Of a DNA stretch of 64,000 nt, positions 44,016-55,135 are shown piece by piece. The position numbers were made by a program, and so were the translations under genes. Origin of the DNA: Amorphophallus konjac (taxonomy: Eukaryota; Streptophyta; Magnoliopsida; Alismatales; Araceae); assembly GCA_022559845.1 (NCBI GenBank), contig CM040125.1, forward strand, positions 202,718,102 to 202,782,101, given 5' to 3'. How positions within the stretch are numbered: the stretch's first letter is position 1; each line of letters starts with the position of its first letter. A model generated the notes under the pieces. That model saw nothing but the letters and a program-made list of their open reading frames with translations. It ran no database searches and was not told the DNA's origin.

Positions 44016-44960
44016 TCTTCATCGATCGTGACAGAGAAATCTGGCCGTTGATCAATATTGGTTTTGATCTCCACCAGTATAGGGTCATTTTTTTGAAGCT
44101 TGACTAGATCTTCTATTAATGTGGGTTGTGACCTGATATTGGCAATGATACACCCTTCACTCTCCGAGTCGATATCTAGATTAAGCTGAGCAAAATCTTC
44201 TACAAGATTTGTCATACCTCTCCTAAGACTTGATAAAGTTGCCAGTGGTTTCCTACTAAGCACATCGACTATAGCATTTGCCTTGCTAGGGTGATATTGA
44301 ATTGAAAAGTCGAAGTCCTTTAAATATTCTTTCCATCTTCTTTGCCTCATGTTTAAATCCTTTTGGGAGAAGAGATATTTCAGACTTTTGTGGTATGAAA
44401 GTACGGTGAATTTCTCCCCATAAAGATAATGTCGCCATATCTTCAACGCGAAGATAACAGCAGCTAACTCCAGACCGTGTACCAGATAGTTCTCCTCATG
44501 ATGCTTCAACTGTCTTGAAGCATAGCAAATCACTCTACCATGCTGCATTAAAACGCCTCCAAGGCCAATGCCCGATGCATCAATATAGACTTCAAAACCA
44601 CCACCTTCAACGGACAGTGCTAATACAGGTGCAGTAGTCAGATGTTCCTTGATAATCAAGAAACTCTCTTCACAATCTTTCGAATATATAAAAGGATTTT
44701 CTATTCTTGTAAGCCTGGTCAGAGGAACGGCGACCTTAGAAAAATCTTTTATAAATTGTCGGTAGTAGCCAGCCAATCTAAGAAAATTCATAACTTCAGA
44801 TACAATTATCGATCGGCTCCAATTTCTGATAGCTTCAACCTTAAAAGAATCCACAATGATACCTTCTTTTGAAATGATGTGGCCAAGGAATGAAACCTCC
44901 TTTAGCCAAAATTCACATTTAGTGAGCTTCGCATAGAGTTGGTGCTCTCTTAGTGTTTAC
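43961..44960 (-). pseudogene. TE-7 RNase H and connection
   Basis: The minus strand reads [65 protein letters not shown], then [11 protein letters not shown]. The last should be V-x-S/T-D-H-K-S-L, so the catalytic Asp is Tyr. [11 protein letters not shown] follows. The long frame overlaps the start of integrase in another register, which indicates a frameshift near 43960-44015. Confidence 0.8.
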
Positions 44961-45400
44961 AAAGCTATTCTTAAATGCTCTTCATGCTCTTCCCGAGTCT
45001 TGGAATGATTAAGGATGTCATCAATGAAGACGACCACAAACCTATTCAGATAAGGCCTGAAGACATTATTCATGAGTTGCATAAAAGTTGCAGGGGTATT
45101 GGTTAACCCAAATGGCATAACCACGAACTCATAATGCCCATATCTGCTTCGAAAAGTGGTTTTGAAAATATCTTCATCTTTGATCCGTAGCTGATGATAG
45201 CCAGACCTGAGGTCTATCTTTGAGAAATATTTCGCACTAGAAATCTGATCGAACAATTCATCAATATGTGGCAGTGGGTATTTGTTCTTGATTGTGAGTT
45301 GATTCAACTGCTGGTAATCAAGACATAATTTGAGAGATCCATCCTTCTTCTTGACAAATAGGATCAGTCCTCCCCAAGGGGACGTGCTTAGTCAAATAAA
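44957..45400 (-). pseudogene. TE-7 reverse transcriptase
   Basis: [51 protein letters not shown] and the catalytic [11 protein letters not shown] are present (family usually F-x-DDILIYSKT). A stop lies just after HLRIAL. The N-terminal end joins the protease block with a small gap. Confidence 0.85.
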
Positions 45401-45817
45401 TCCTTTCTCCAACAACCCTTGAAGTTGCTTCTTCAACTCCTTGAGTTTCGTGGGGGATATCCTATAAGGAGCTTTTGAAATAGGTGCTCCTCTAGAGGTA
45501 AGTTCAATAGAAAAGTTCACTTCCCTTACGGGTGATAAACCAGGTAATTCGGAAGGGAAGACGTAGGGAAAGTCTCTTACAACTGGGATTTCTTCAAGAC
45601 TAATTTCCTTAGACTTGGTAATGATTACAGAAGCAAGGAAAGCTTCACAACCTTGCGAAATAAATTTGCAGGCGTAAAGAGAAGAAATGAGGATGTGATG
45701 CTTTCTATATTTGATACCAAGGAACGAGAATCTTGGAAGATCTGGTTTATGGAAAGAAATTCGCCTATTGCGATAGTTGATATTGGCATAGTAGCCGCAT
45801 AGCCAATCTGCACCCAA
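45392..45817 (-). pseudogene. TE-7 protease C-terminus and RT linker
   Basis: From the TE-8 junction the minus strand reads LGADWLCGYYANINYRNRRI, FLGIKYRKHHIL, and the linker SLEEIPVVRDFPYVFP, LPGLSPVREVNFSIEL, RISPTKLKELKKQL. The protease active site is beyond TE-8. This Trp-containing LGADW is the place where TE-2 has a stop. Confidence 0.85.
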
Positions 45818-45944
45818 TGTAATGCCCCGGGATCCGATTCCCAATTTATGGGTATATTTTTATTTCTTTCATCGGAGCTCGAGCCATTACTTCGTACGTA
45901 TCGCGGAAGAACAATATATAAATATGCGTACATTCGCATGAGAG

Positions 45945-46550
45945 AGAGAGAGAGAGAGAGAGAAACCATAGTTACAAAAATGTAAATATCATCTCAACCA
46001 TTCATAATTTCCAAAGAAGAGTACATCACTATTGTTCCAAAATAAACCTGAGCCCATACATGCTCACTGCCCCATAGCTATACATATAAGAGAGACCTTC
46101 ATCCATAGCATACCAGTCGAACTACGCACTGGCACTACTCCTCAGCTACAGCCTCCTCCTCAACCTCCTTCTCTATGTCTCCTGAAAACGTGTGTCACAA
46201 AGGGGGTGAGTGTGACGCTCAGTAGACAGCCTAAACAAACTGGGGTTAACTTGCATTTATATAACCAAATTATATACATAATTCAGATGTTAATAATAGC
46301 ATAATCCATTCATTATAGTCTGCTGAAAATAACTCATACGAGGAAAATACACATTCTTAAGCTGACATATAAGGTACCCATGCATGCGCTAAAACCACGG
46401 TGAATAAGTATTTACACATTATCACATTTTCATATTTTTCACACTTTCACATATCACTTTTCCACATTTTTGCATTTCGCATTTCCACATTTCACAGTTT
46501 CACATTTCACATTTCCACATTTTATTATTCATGGAAACAAACAGCTGCCA
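45945..46550. repeat. Simple-repeat stretches in TE-8
   Basis: (GA)n at 45943-45964. CACATTTC/TTTCACA-type repeats at about 46415-46525. Nothing gene-like otherwise. 46660-46760 has two copies of a C-run followed by GGGACCGAAG. Confidence 0.6.
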
Positions 46551-47221
46551 CAATCATAGGAGGCCCACACACACACAACGAACGAAAGAGTACTGCGTAG
46601 ACCCGAGAGCGAACTCCCACCTAGATTCTTGGTGGCCTTGAGGCATTACATAACACCACATCACAAAGGCCGCCCCCCCGGGGACCGAAGACCAAATCAA
46701 TAGGATTTTAAACCAAGGCCATCCCCCCCCCCACAGGGACCGAAGTCCTATCTCACAGAAGGCTATTGTTTCCATTTATATCATTTACATCGTATTCGCA
46801 TTCACATACATACCCATTTTACACATATTAGTATGATACTTTATCATAACAAGCATGCTTTCAATGATTTAAGTAGGCTAAACATACTCACAGTCGTGCT
46901 TCTAATATTCTAAACATGCTCACAGATGTGCTTCTAGTAGTCTAAACATGCTCACATATGTGCTTCTATAGTTTAGGAGGGCTAAATACACTTGCGGTCA
47001 TGTTCAGGTTACTATATGAAAAGAACAGGTCTATTCTTCTAGGCCACACATGCACAGAAAATGATTTATATTTGAAAGTACAAAATTTTTAGGTACATGA
47101 AACTTTTACAGTGGGTTACTAACTTAGCCTTCTGCCATTTTCTAATTTTTTAGATTTTTACAAATTAATATGCCCCCTCAAAATTCTCCTTTTCTCAATT
47201 TCTGGAAATTGGGTCGGTGCA

Positions 47222-48640
47222 GCATATGCACCGACCCCACTAGAACATGCACAGACCTCACTGGAACATGCACAGACCCTGCTTGTGGCCAGGGCCAGAC
47301 ATGCACTGACCTCACTGGAACATGCACCGACCTCACTGGAATATGCACAGACCTCACTATTGATTTGAACTAAACCTGCACCGACCTCACTAGAACATGC
47401 ACAAATCTCACTGAAGCATGCACATACCTCACATATGATTTGAACTAAACCTGCACCGACCTCACTAGAACATGCACAGACCTCACTGAAACATGCATAT
47501 ACCTCACTTATGATTTGAACTAAACCTGCATCGACCTCACTAGAACATGCACAGACCTCACCGAAACATGGACAAACCTCACTTATGATTTGAACTAAAC
47601 CTGCACCGACCTCACTAGAACATGCACAGACCTCACTGAAACATGCACAGACCTCACTTATGATTTGAACTAAACCTGCACTGCCCTCACTAGAACATGC
47701 ACAGACCTCACAGAAAGATGCACAGACCTTACTATAAAACATGCATAGACCTTACTATAAAACATGCACAGACCTTACAAAACATGCACAGACCTTACCA
47801 TTACTGGAACATGCACAGACTTTACTATAAAATATGCACAAACCTTACAAAACATGCACAGACCTTATCATTACTAGAACATGCACAGACCTTACTATAA
47901 AACATGCACAGATTTTACAAACATGCACAGACCTTACCATTACTAGAACATGCACAGACCTTACTATAAAACATGCACATACCTTACCATTACTAGAACA
48001 TGCACAGACTTTACTATAAAACATGCATAGACTTTACAAACATGCACAGACCTTACCATTACTAGAACATGCACAGACCTTACTATAAAACATGCATAGA
48101 CCTTACAAAACATGCACAGACCTTACCATTACTAGAACATGCACATACTTTACTATAAAACATGCACAGACCTTACAAAACATGCACAAACCTTACTATA
48201 AAACATGCACAGACCTTACAAAATATGCACAGACCTTACCATTACTAGAGCATGCATAGACCTTACTATAAAACATGCACATACCTTAAAAAACATGCAC
48301 AGACCTTACCATTACTGGAACATGCACATACTTTACTATAAAATATGCACAGACCTTACAAAACATGCACAGACCTTACCATTACTAGAACATGCACAGA
48401 CCTTACTATAAAACATGCACAAACCTTACAAAACATGCGCATACTTTACAAACATGCACAAACCTTACCATTACTAGAACATGCACAGAGCTTACTATAA
48501 AACATGCATAGACCTTACAAGATATTCATAGACCCTACCATTACTAGAACATGCACAGACTTTACTATAAAGCATGCACAAACCTTACAAAACATGCACA
48601 GACCTTACCATTACTAGAACATGCACAAACTCTGCTATGA
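47222..48640. repeat. Minisatellite of ACATGCACAGACCT-type units in TE-8
   Basis: 1.4 kb built from the motif CATGCACAGACCT(C/T)AC. The left part (47222-47690) has ~75-bp higher-order units with GATTTGAACTAAACCTGCAC. The right part (47700-48640) has ~70-80-bp units with TTACTATAAAACATGC and TTACCATTACTAGAACATGC, about a dozen times. The Cys/Ser- and His/Tyr-rich frames on both strands are by-products of the repeat. Confidence 0.9.
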
Positions 48641-50227
48641 CCCATATGAAATATGTATAGACCTTATCCCAAAGGCTGACCTTCCTAGGGACTGTACTGT
48701 TCCTTAGAGACTTAGAGGTAACTCAAGGAAGCCCGAAACCCGATGAAACCAAAACCAAAAATGATCATGGTGGTGGTCCCCACATGCCCTGAATCCCTCT
48801 TTGAAGTGTATAAAATATATTTTAAAACCATTCTAATGCAGTATTGACCCCTAAAGCTTGAGGTTAGGTGCCTACCATTTAACCGAAGATCCAGGGATAA
48901 TATCAACACCCCAGAACCTCCTCAATTTTATCCTTCGATCCGGGGATGAGATCCACACCCCAGATCCTCTCCAAGACTTTCTACTTCCTTCCAGGAACTG
49001 TCGGTTCGCCCCCTTCGCAGGGCCAAGGTCCCTCGCCTCTCTTCTTTCTCAAGAGGAACCGTAGATGGTGGAAAGTTGAAGAATGGGTGTTGCTAAAGAC
49101 TGACCACCCTTGGAACCCACCTCCTTATATAGGTTCAAGCCTCCAGAGGCCTTTCCTATGTCCATCAAGGCTCAGTCCAACCCCCAAGGTCACTGGTTAA
49201 AGAGCGGGTTAATGCCAAGCACCCCTTGGGTTTGAATAGAGGTGAACCTTCGTCTACCCGGTCATAAGTATGAATGGGCGCACTTTTTTGTTAAGATTTG
49301 GGTTGAGATGTCTTCATATAAATGAAGAGGACATCTAGATCTAACTTCTAGTCATGGTTTCATTGAATTTCATTAATTTTACCCTAAGTTATGATTTTCG
49401 CAATATTAATGTTATTTCTCCTCTATTCCAGTCGTGACCCTTCGTCTACCTAGGCTTAAATGCGAGTGGGAGCACTCTTATGTTGGGATTCGGATTGGGA
49501 AGTCTTCAGATGAAATCATTAGGACTTACAGATCTAACTTTAAGAGGTGGTTTCAAAAAATTTCCTCATTCGTAGCCCGAGTTATGATTTTTGCAATATT
49601 ATCATTTATTCTCCCTCATTCCAATGGTGACCTTTTGGTAGCCCGAGGTAATCTGGGTATAGCTCTAGCATCCATGCAGTATTTGACTTTTACCTCAACA
49701 TAGAAGTTGTAGCTAACATCTCACTCGGAATTATGGCCTTGGTTTCATATCATTTCATTAAGCACAGACGAAGTTATGAATTTCCCATTAATTACATCTG
49801 AGTTCTCCTAACAGTTACACCTCTTTCGTGACAGCTGGCAGCAAATGGGCTAAGGAGCTTGGGTTCTACTACGAATTGGGTTTCCATGTCAACAAAAGAG
49901 TTTGGGCTAGGGGCCCAAGCTTTCTAATGAGCCTAGTTTCATCCCATTGGGTTTACTATGGACCGAGATATCCTTATTTTAACGAGTGATAGTGTTTTTT
50001 TTATAATAAATTAGGCCCATTATCATAACTCCTTCTTATCTCCTATTAGGCCCATTTTTCAGAAGTTATACTCTTCATCAAAGTTGTTCCCTACCTAATA
50101 GTCATTGCATGGGCTTTGGTTTCATCTAATTCTGACCTCCCTATAGTAACTTACCAATTTCCTAAGGATCCTTCAATAACCTGTCCATATTTCTAGCTCA
50201 TTGAGTTCACGGGCCCGAATTATTAAC
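48641..50227. repeat. Remainder of TE-8 with a ~192-bp tandem duplication
   Basis: No gene seen. Units start at about 49242, 49434 and 49627 (GTGAACCTTCGTCTACC, GTGACCCTTCGTCTACC, GTGACCTTTTGGTAGCC), each containing AGTTATGATTTT.GCAATATTA. Other smaller echoes of the motif continue to about 50170. Confidence 0.65.
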
Positions 50228-52327
50228 TGTTGACCGAGAGAGATGGCGGACAAGAAGGGGGGATGAATTGTCCCCTTACCGAGATGGAGGATTTTAAGAA
50301 CTTTCTTAACTAATTACAACGGAAGTAAATCTAACAGCGTTGATTAACTAAAACTCAAGTGAGATTACAGTGTTATCTCAAACTTTCCGATCTCTCACGG
50401 ATAGTTAATGCAACTATTCAAAGAAATTAAGCTCAGCACAGATAACGGAGGTAGCAGTGTGTGACAGTGTAGTGAATTAAAAACCTGTATAATGGACCTG
50501 TGAATGGAGATAGAGGAAATGACAATCACACAGGCAATCACACAAGACACAAGGACTTTTAGGTGGTTCGGGACCACGACGGGCTCCCTACGTCCACCCC
50601 TCACCCAACCGGGTGAGGCTTCACTCCACTCTACGAAACGTAGCAACACGGGGACGAACCCCAACCACACACGCTGCTTCCGCAGCAATGCACACACGGG
50701 GACAAGCCCCAACACGCTACCACTACAGCACGCACACACACAACATCGGGGAACACACCCCGTACACTAAAACCACACGGAGACACAGCTCCATCCACAC
50801 ACATAATAATATATCAAGTTTAAAACAACAAGAAGATGTACAATAATGCCCACAACAGTATGAAGATAAACTATGAAGCACTCACGGAAATAAACATCAA
50901 GAGGATGTAGAAATATCTCCTTGGTTCTCCAATAGAAATAAGCAGATCTTTCTTGAAGCTTAGGTTGGAGAAAGTTGAATTCGGAAGTAGTTGGAGCAGA
51001 CGATCTTCCTTCGTGAAGATTAAATGTGTGTTCTTTCAAATCCAAGCTCCTATCATATCTGTAAACACCAAGAATAGATTAATCGATATGCTCAACACTA
51101 TGCTTTAATTAAAAGGGATATCACAAGTAAGTGGATAGAAGATATATAATGTTTCCCCCTTTGAATATCCCAAGAATCCCTTCAAAAGAAGGTAGGGTGC
51201 GCTGGAAATGATGAATCGCAGAGTGGAAGCAGTCGAGGTTGTAGAACGAAATGCCCAAAACCGTAAATCGTGGAGAGCAACAGCATCGGCCTCCAGATTG
51301 AAGCTCTGGTTCATGGAAGACGATCTCTGCGGCTTCTTCTTCCTCCTCCAGGTAGTGGCGTCGCCCTCCTCCTCCATGTTCTTGTTCTTCTGCAAAAAAG
51401 GATACATCAAATAATCCCCAAGGGATCTTTTTCCATCGATGGAGATCTCAAGGTATATATACACATGGAAGAAGGATGACAGAAGACATTAAAGCCCATG
51501 AGAAACCCACTCAAACCAACACCCAAACAAGGGTATAAACCCTAGGGGTAATGGAGAAAAAAGGGAAAGCCAATCGGGCCATTAAACCCATGGTTCGAAA
51601 CCAAACCGGCAAACCCGATTCGGGTCGCCCAGAGAAAGTGTCGACCCTTGGGGTCGACACTTTTCTCACTAGCTTCTATCCCATTATATAAAAACAGGAC
51701 CCAAGGTAAAGTGTCGAGGGTCGACAATTTTCACCGGGGGTTCTATTTTCATAGAAAATAGACCCCAGGCCTCCAAGAGTCGACCCCAGGGGTCGACTCT
51801 TGCAATGTTCATTCAGAAAATGAACTAAATGCACTGAATTAAACCCCAAGGCATGATATATGAATTAAATCCAATCTCCCCACATGGAAACACATTCAAA
51901 ATTGAATTCTTACCATGATCTCAAGGATTTGTGGGCATTTTCAAACCTGCACTTTGAACCCAAATCAATTCATTTCATTCTTTTGTTAGTCCAAATAAAA
52001 TACTCAATCACCAATTCATGGTTCCTTCAACCTGCTATAAGAGACATGTGATGCATTCACTTGTGAGGTTAAACTAGAGTATTTCAATTCATCCACAGCA
52101 CAGATACTCATTTGAAAAATTAATTCATGCATGAAGGGCTGCTATAGAGTCAGTTCAATCAAACCTCTCAGAGTTGCTAAGTCAGTCCAAGGCTACCTGA
52201 ACTTTCACAGCCCACACATATCAATTAAACTGAAATATTCCAATTCTGAATAGAGTTCAACAGAACCATTTACGACTGAATCAAATTGAGTGAATATGCA
52301 TTTGAATTTCAGTTCAAAGATATTTAA
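50228..52327 (-). mobile_element. TE-9: Copia-type LTR, copy A
   Basis: Read on the minus strand it ends ACAATTCATCCCCCCTTC then TTGTCCG...GGTCAACA, the C-rich Copia LTR terminus. A minus-strand TATA-like run (TATATATA) is at about 51453-51462. No primer-binding site lies beyond the end. 50250-50980 is repeated at 52350-53140 (TE-10). It contains long perfect palindromes. Its right end is not identified; TE-10 starts at 52328. Confidence 0.6.
51635..51802. repeat. Three long near-perfect palindromes in TE-9
   Basis: 51635-51663: 13-bp stem AAAGTGTCGACCC / GGGTCGACACTTT with a 3-base loop. 51740-51767 region: TCTATTTTC / GAAAATAGA flanked by G and C runs. 51774-51802: 14-bp stem CAAGAGTCGACCCC / GGGGTCGACTCTTG around a single A. 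A partial fourth (GTGTCGAGGGTCGACA) is near 51711. Confidence 0.9.
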
Positions 52328-53149
52328 TGTTGGCCCAGACTTGATGCCGGACAAGAAGGGGGGTTGAATTGTCCCCTTGACCTAGATGGCAGATTTAAAA
52401 AACTCTCTTAACTGAACACGATGGAATTAAAACAAACCACTTGATTAGCCTGAACAAACATGAGATTTAAAAGATTCACTCGATCTTTCCGATCTCACTC
52501 GTAATAACTATGCAACCCTTAGATAAAAATATGCCCAACACGGATAACAGAAGTAGCAGTGTGTAGTGGTGTAGTGAGTAAAAATCTATTAAAGTAGCCT
52601 GTGAATGGAGATAGAAGAAAGGGACAAACACACAGGCATTCACACGAGACACACGGATTTTTAGGTGGTTCGGGACCACGACGGGCTCCCTACGTCCACC
52701 CCTCACCCAACCGGGTGAGGCTTCACTACACGCTACTTTCGTAGCAACACGGGGATGAACCCCAACCACACACACACACGCTGCTTCCGCAGCAATATCC
52801 ACACATGGGGAAAATCCCCAACACGCTGCTACCGCAGCACACAACCACACATAGAATCGGGGAACACGCCCCGGACACTAAATCCACACGGAGACGCAGC
52901 TCCGTCTACACATAACCAACCATGAGGAAACTTTCCCCACAGTGAAACCCAACACACGGAGACGAAGCTCCGCACACACACTTTGATATTCCGAGTTTGA
53001 TAAAATAACAAGATATACAATGAATCCCCACAGAAGTATTTAGATAAAGATTGACTATGAAGCACTCATATAAATGAACATAGACATGAATCATCAAGAG
53101 AAACAAGATCAAGAATGTCTTCTCTTAGGTTGGAGGCCGATAGAAGATG
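52328..53149 (-). mobile_element. TE-10: second Copia-type LTR copy (B), cut by the CACTA element
   Basis: It starts TGTTGGCCCAGAC and matches TE-9 from GGACAAGAAGGGGGG onward, including TTTTAGGTGGTTCGGGACC, then CCAACCGGGTGAGGCTTCAC. Similarity continues to CTTAGGTTGGAG, where the CACTA terminus begins at 53150. The two starts are 2,100 bp apart. The rest of this LTR must lie beyond the CACTA element. Confidence 0.7.
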
Positions 53150-53415
53150 CACTACCAAAAAAAGCGGGATTTCAGACGGATATTTCAGACTGATATTTTC
53201 CGTCTTAATATCCGTCTGTATTTGTGACGGATTAGTTTCTGTCACAAATTCCATCTCTATTAACGACAGACTACATTCGCTCTGAAGATCCGTCTATAAT
53301 TATAGACGGAATATATTCCGTCTTTATATCCGTCATAAATTTAGGACGGATATTCAGACGGAAGTAATCCGTCTGAAATTTCAGACGGAAATAAGTTCCG
53401 TCCAAATTTCCGTCT
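53150..53415. repeat. CACTA terminal repeat and subterminal GACGGA/TCCGTC field
   Basis: After the CACTA terminus about 14 copies of GACGGA or TCCGTC occur in ~240 bp in both orientations (for example 53175, 53211, 53225, 53304, 53344, 53356, 53382). Some are paired as hairpins (ATAGACGGA...TCCGTCT at about 53302-53322). In En/Spm such subterminal repeats bind an element-encoded protein needed for excision; the analogy is inferred. Confidence 0.85.
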
Positions 53416-54500
53416 CAAAATTCCCCCTTTCCCGCCACCGTCGGCCCCTCCCTCCCACCCCTTCCACCCGACCCCATTTCCACCCCCCCCCCCACTCTCC
53501 CTCTCACTCTCTCCTTCTCCTCTGCCCTCTGCTTCCGGTCGTCGCCGCCGGAGCCGCCGGAGCCGCAAAGTCGTCAGAAGCCACCGTCGCCATCCTCGCC
53601 ATCCTCAACGTCGACGTCCTTGCTATCGTGCCCACCGCCATTCGTGTTAGCTCGCAGCCGTGCCCACCTTCCTCGCCGAAGCTCAGACGATCGCCGCCGG
53701 TATGTCCCCCCTCACCCTCTGTCTTTTTTTTAACCTGCATTTGTTCTCGCTGGGGGTGTGGGAGGGGTGTCGATGGGGAAGGGGAGAGGAGGGGCGTCGT
53801 TCCCGTGGCGGCGGCTGGCGGCGAGGGGAGGGGGGTCGGTTGGGGAGGGCAGTTGGGAAGGGGATGGGGGTTCCCATGGCGGCCGGGGGTGAGGGGATGG
53901 GGGTTTGGGAAGGGGAGGGGGGCCGGCGATGAGGGGACGGGTGTTTTGGAAGGGGAGGGGGTTCCTGCGGTGGCCGGCAGCGAGGGGACGGGGGGGTCGG
54001 TTGGGGAGAATACTCAGATGGGGAGGGGGGTTTCATATAGTGTGGGGGGTGGGGGTGGCTTACTCTGGTGAGAAGGGGGTAGGGTGGGGCAGGGTTACTC
54101 TGGTGGGTGAGGGGGGCTCACAGTGTGGGGGTGGGGGGGGGCTAACTTCAGCGGGGAGGGGGGTAGGGTGTGGGGGCTACTCCAGTGGGGAGGGGGTCAA
54201 ACAGGGTTGGTGGGGGGCTTACTCCCACCGGGAGGAGGCAGCATAGATGTGGGGTGTGTGGGGGGCTTACTCATGCAGGGAGGGGGGCTGCAACTACAAG
54301 GTGGGGTGATGGAGGGGGATTTACCTTGGTGGGGACTGGGGAGGGGGGGTTGTAGTGGCAGGGTGGGGTGGTGGAGGGGGCTTAACTCCGACGGGGATGG
54401 GGAGCATACGGTGGGGTGTGAGTGTGGGGGCATATTTCGGTGGGAGGTTGGGGAGGGTGTTACAAATTATTTTTATTTTATTTTATTTTATTTTATTTTA
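53416..54500 (+). other. CACTA GC-rich leader and G-run field
   Basis: 53540-53700 looks like an untranslated exon (GCCGCC-rich) ending at a GT donor (GCCGCCG|GTATGT at 53700/53701). 53740-54450 is a degenerate array of GGGG-run units with GGTGGGG...TTACTC, about 40-60 bp long and dense in potential G-quadruplexes. Frames here are Gly/Pro-rich artefacts. En/Spm also has a GC-rich untranslated first exon that acts as a methylation-controlled region. Confidence 0.5.
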
Positions 54501-54616
54501 GTTAGGTATATGTTAATTTTTTCTCAATGTCTGGTTAAAATTAATCATGGTTAGATTCTCGGGCAATAACGAATAATTACGACAATGACATTTTTGCACA
54601 ATTAGGGTTTATAGAG

Positions 54617-55135
54617 TAGGGCTGTCAATGGGGCAGGCCGATCCGACAGGCCCTCGGGTTTGGCTTGATTTCGGGCCGGGCCACAAGATTTTTTTCGGCC
54701 CGCGGGTTTTTAGTCGGACCTAAAAGCCCGGCCCGACTAGACCCGCGGGTCGGGCTCGAGCTTTGAGTTTGACCCGCGGGCCGGCCTGGCCCGTTCTCTT
54801 TTTTTATTCCCACTTTAAAATTTAAAAATTATTTAATTAAAATTATGTTATTTTACTTACTTAGAAAATTTAAAACTCTCTTTTCACATAAATTATGTAA
54901 TTAATATCAATTTGTTAATTAATTTAGTGAGATTATAAACTTTATATTATTAAATATATTAATTTTTATTTTTTTTATTTTTCTATTTACGTTGTCGGGC
55001 CGAGCCAAGCCTTAGTCGGGCTTTATATTTTTTAAATAATATCGGGCCCAGCCCGAGCTCGAGCTTAATATTAACAAGTCGGGCTCGGGCCGGGTCAACT
55101 TAAGCTCAGCCCAGGCCCGGCCCATTGACAGCCCT
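54617..55135. mobile_element. hAT-like nonautonomous element inside the CACTA
   Basis: Terminal inverted repeats TAGGGCTGTCAATGGG (left) and CCCATTGACAGCCCT (right). The interior is GGGCCGGGCC/CGGGCTCG-rich near both ends and AT-rich in the middle. Flanks TTATAGAG (54609-54616) and TAATACAG (55136-55143) agree at 6 of 8 bases, consistent with a decayed 8-bp duplication. No coding capacity. This terminal sequence type is widespread in plant hAT (Ac-like) miniature elements. Confidence 0.75.

Larger units (their letters stand above)
39718..45817 (-). mobile_element. TE-7: Tekay/Del chromovirus, interrupted by TE-8
   Basis: A 2,983-bp LTR (39718-42700, TGTCACGCCCCGAG...GGGTTGCTACA) is followed on the minus strand by decayed integrase, RNase H, RT and protease. 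The left target duplication is AAGGG (39713-39717). Gag and the 5' LTR lie beyond the TE-8 insertion. It is a relative of TE-2 and shows the RT-RNase H block that TE-2 lacks, which gives a size for the TE-2 deletion. Confidence 0.9.
45818..50227. mobile_element. TE-8: LTR-like insertion with minisatellite, in TE-7 protease
   Basis: TE-7 coding sequence stops at CCCAA (45813-45817) and the next bases are TGTAATGCCCCGGG, a typical plant Gypsy LTR start. No coding domain is recognised in 4.4 kb. A TATA-like minus-strand box is near 45915-45925. The right end and the second CCCAA are not in the window, because TE-9 interrupts at 50228. Family is uncertain; orientation is likely minus. Confidence 0.5.

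Noticed and set aside
47158..47742. Minus-strand 194-codon Cys/Ser/Val repeat protein, and plus-strand His/Tyr-rich frames to 48640
   Set aside because: Both come from the CATGCACAGACCT minisatellite; units differ by non-triplet steps and there is no start context or domain.
47222..48640. CRISPR-like array
   Set aside because: Repeats are contiguous, degenerate and without unique spacers, in a plant nuclear context.
53628..54554. Gly/Trp-rich open frames in the CACTA leader
   Set aside because: These are by-products of G-run repeats on one strand; overlapping frames are all equally open.
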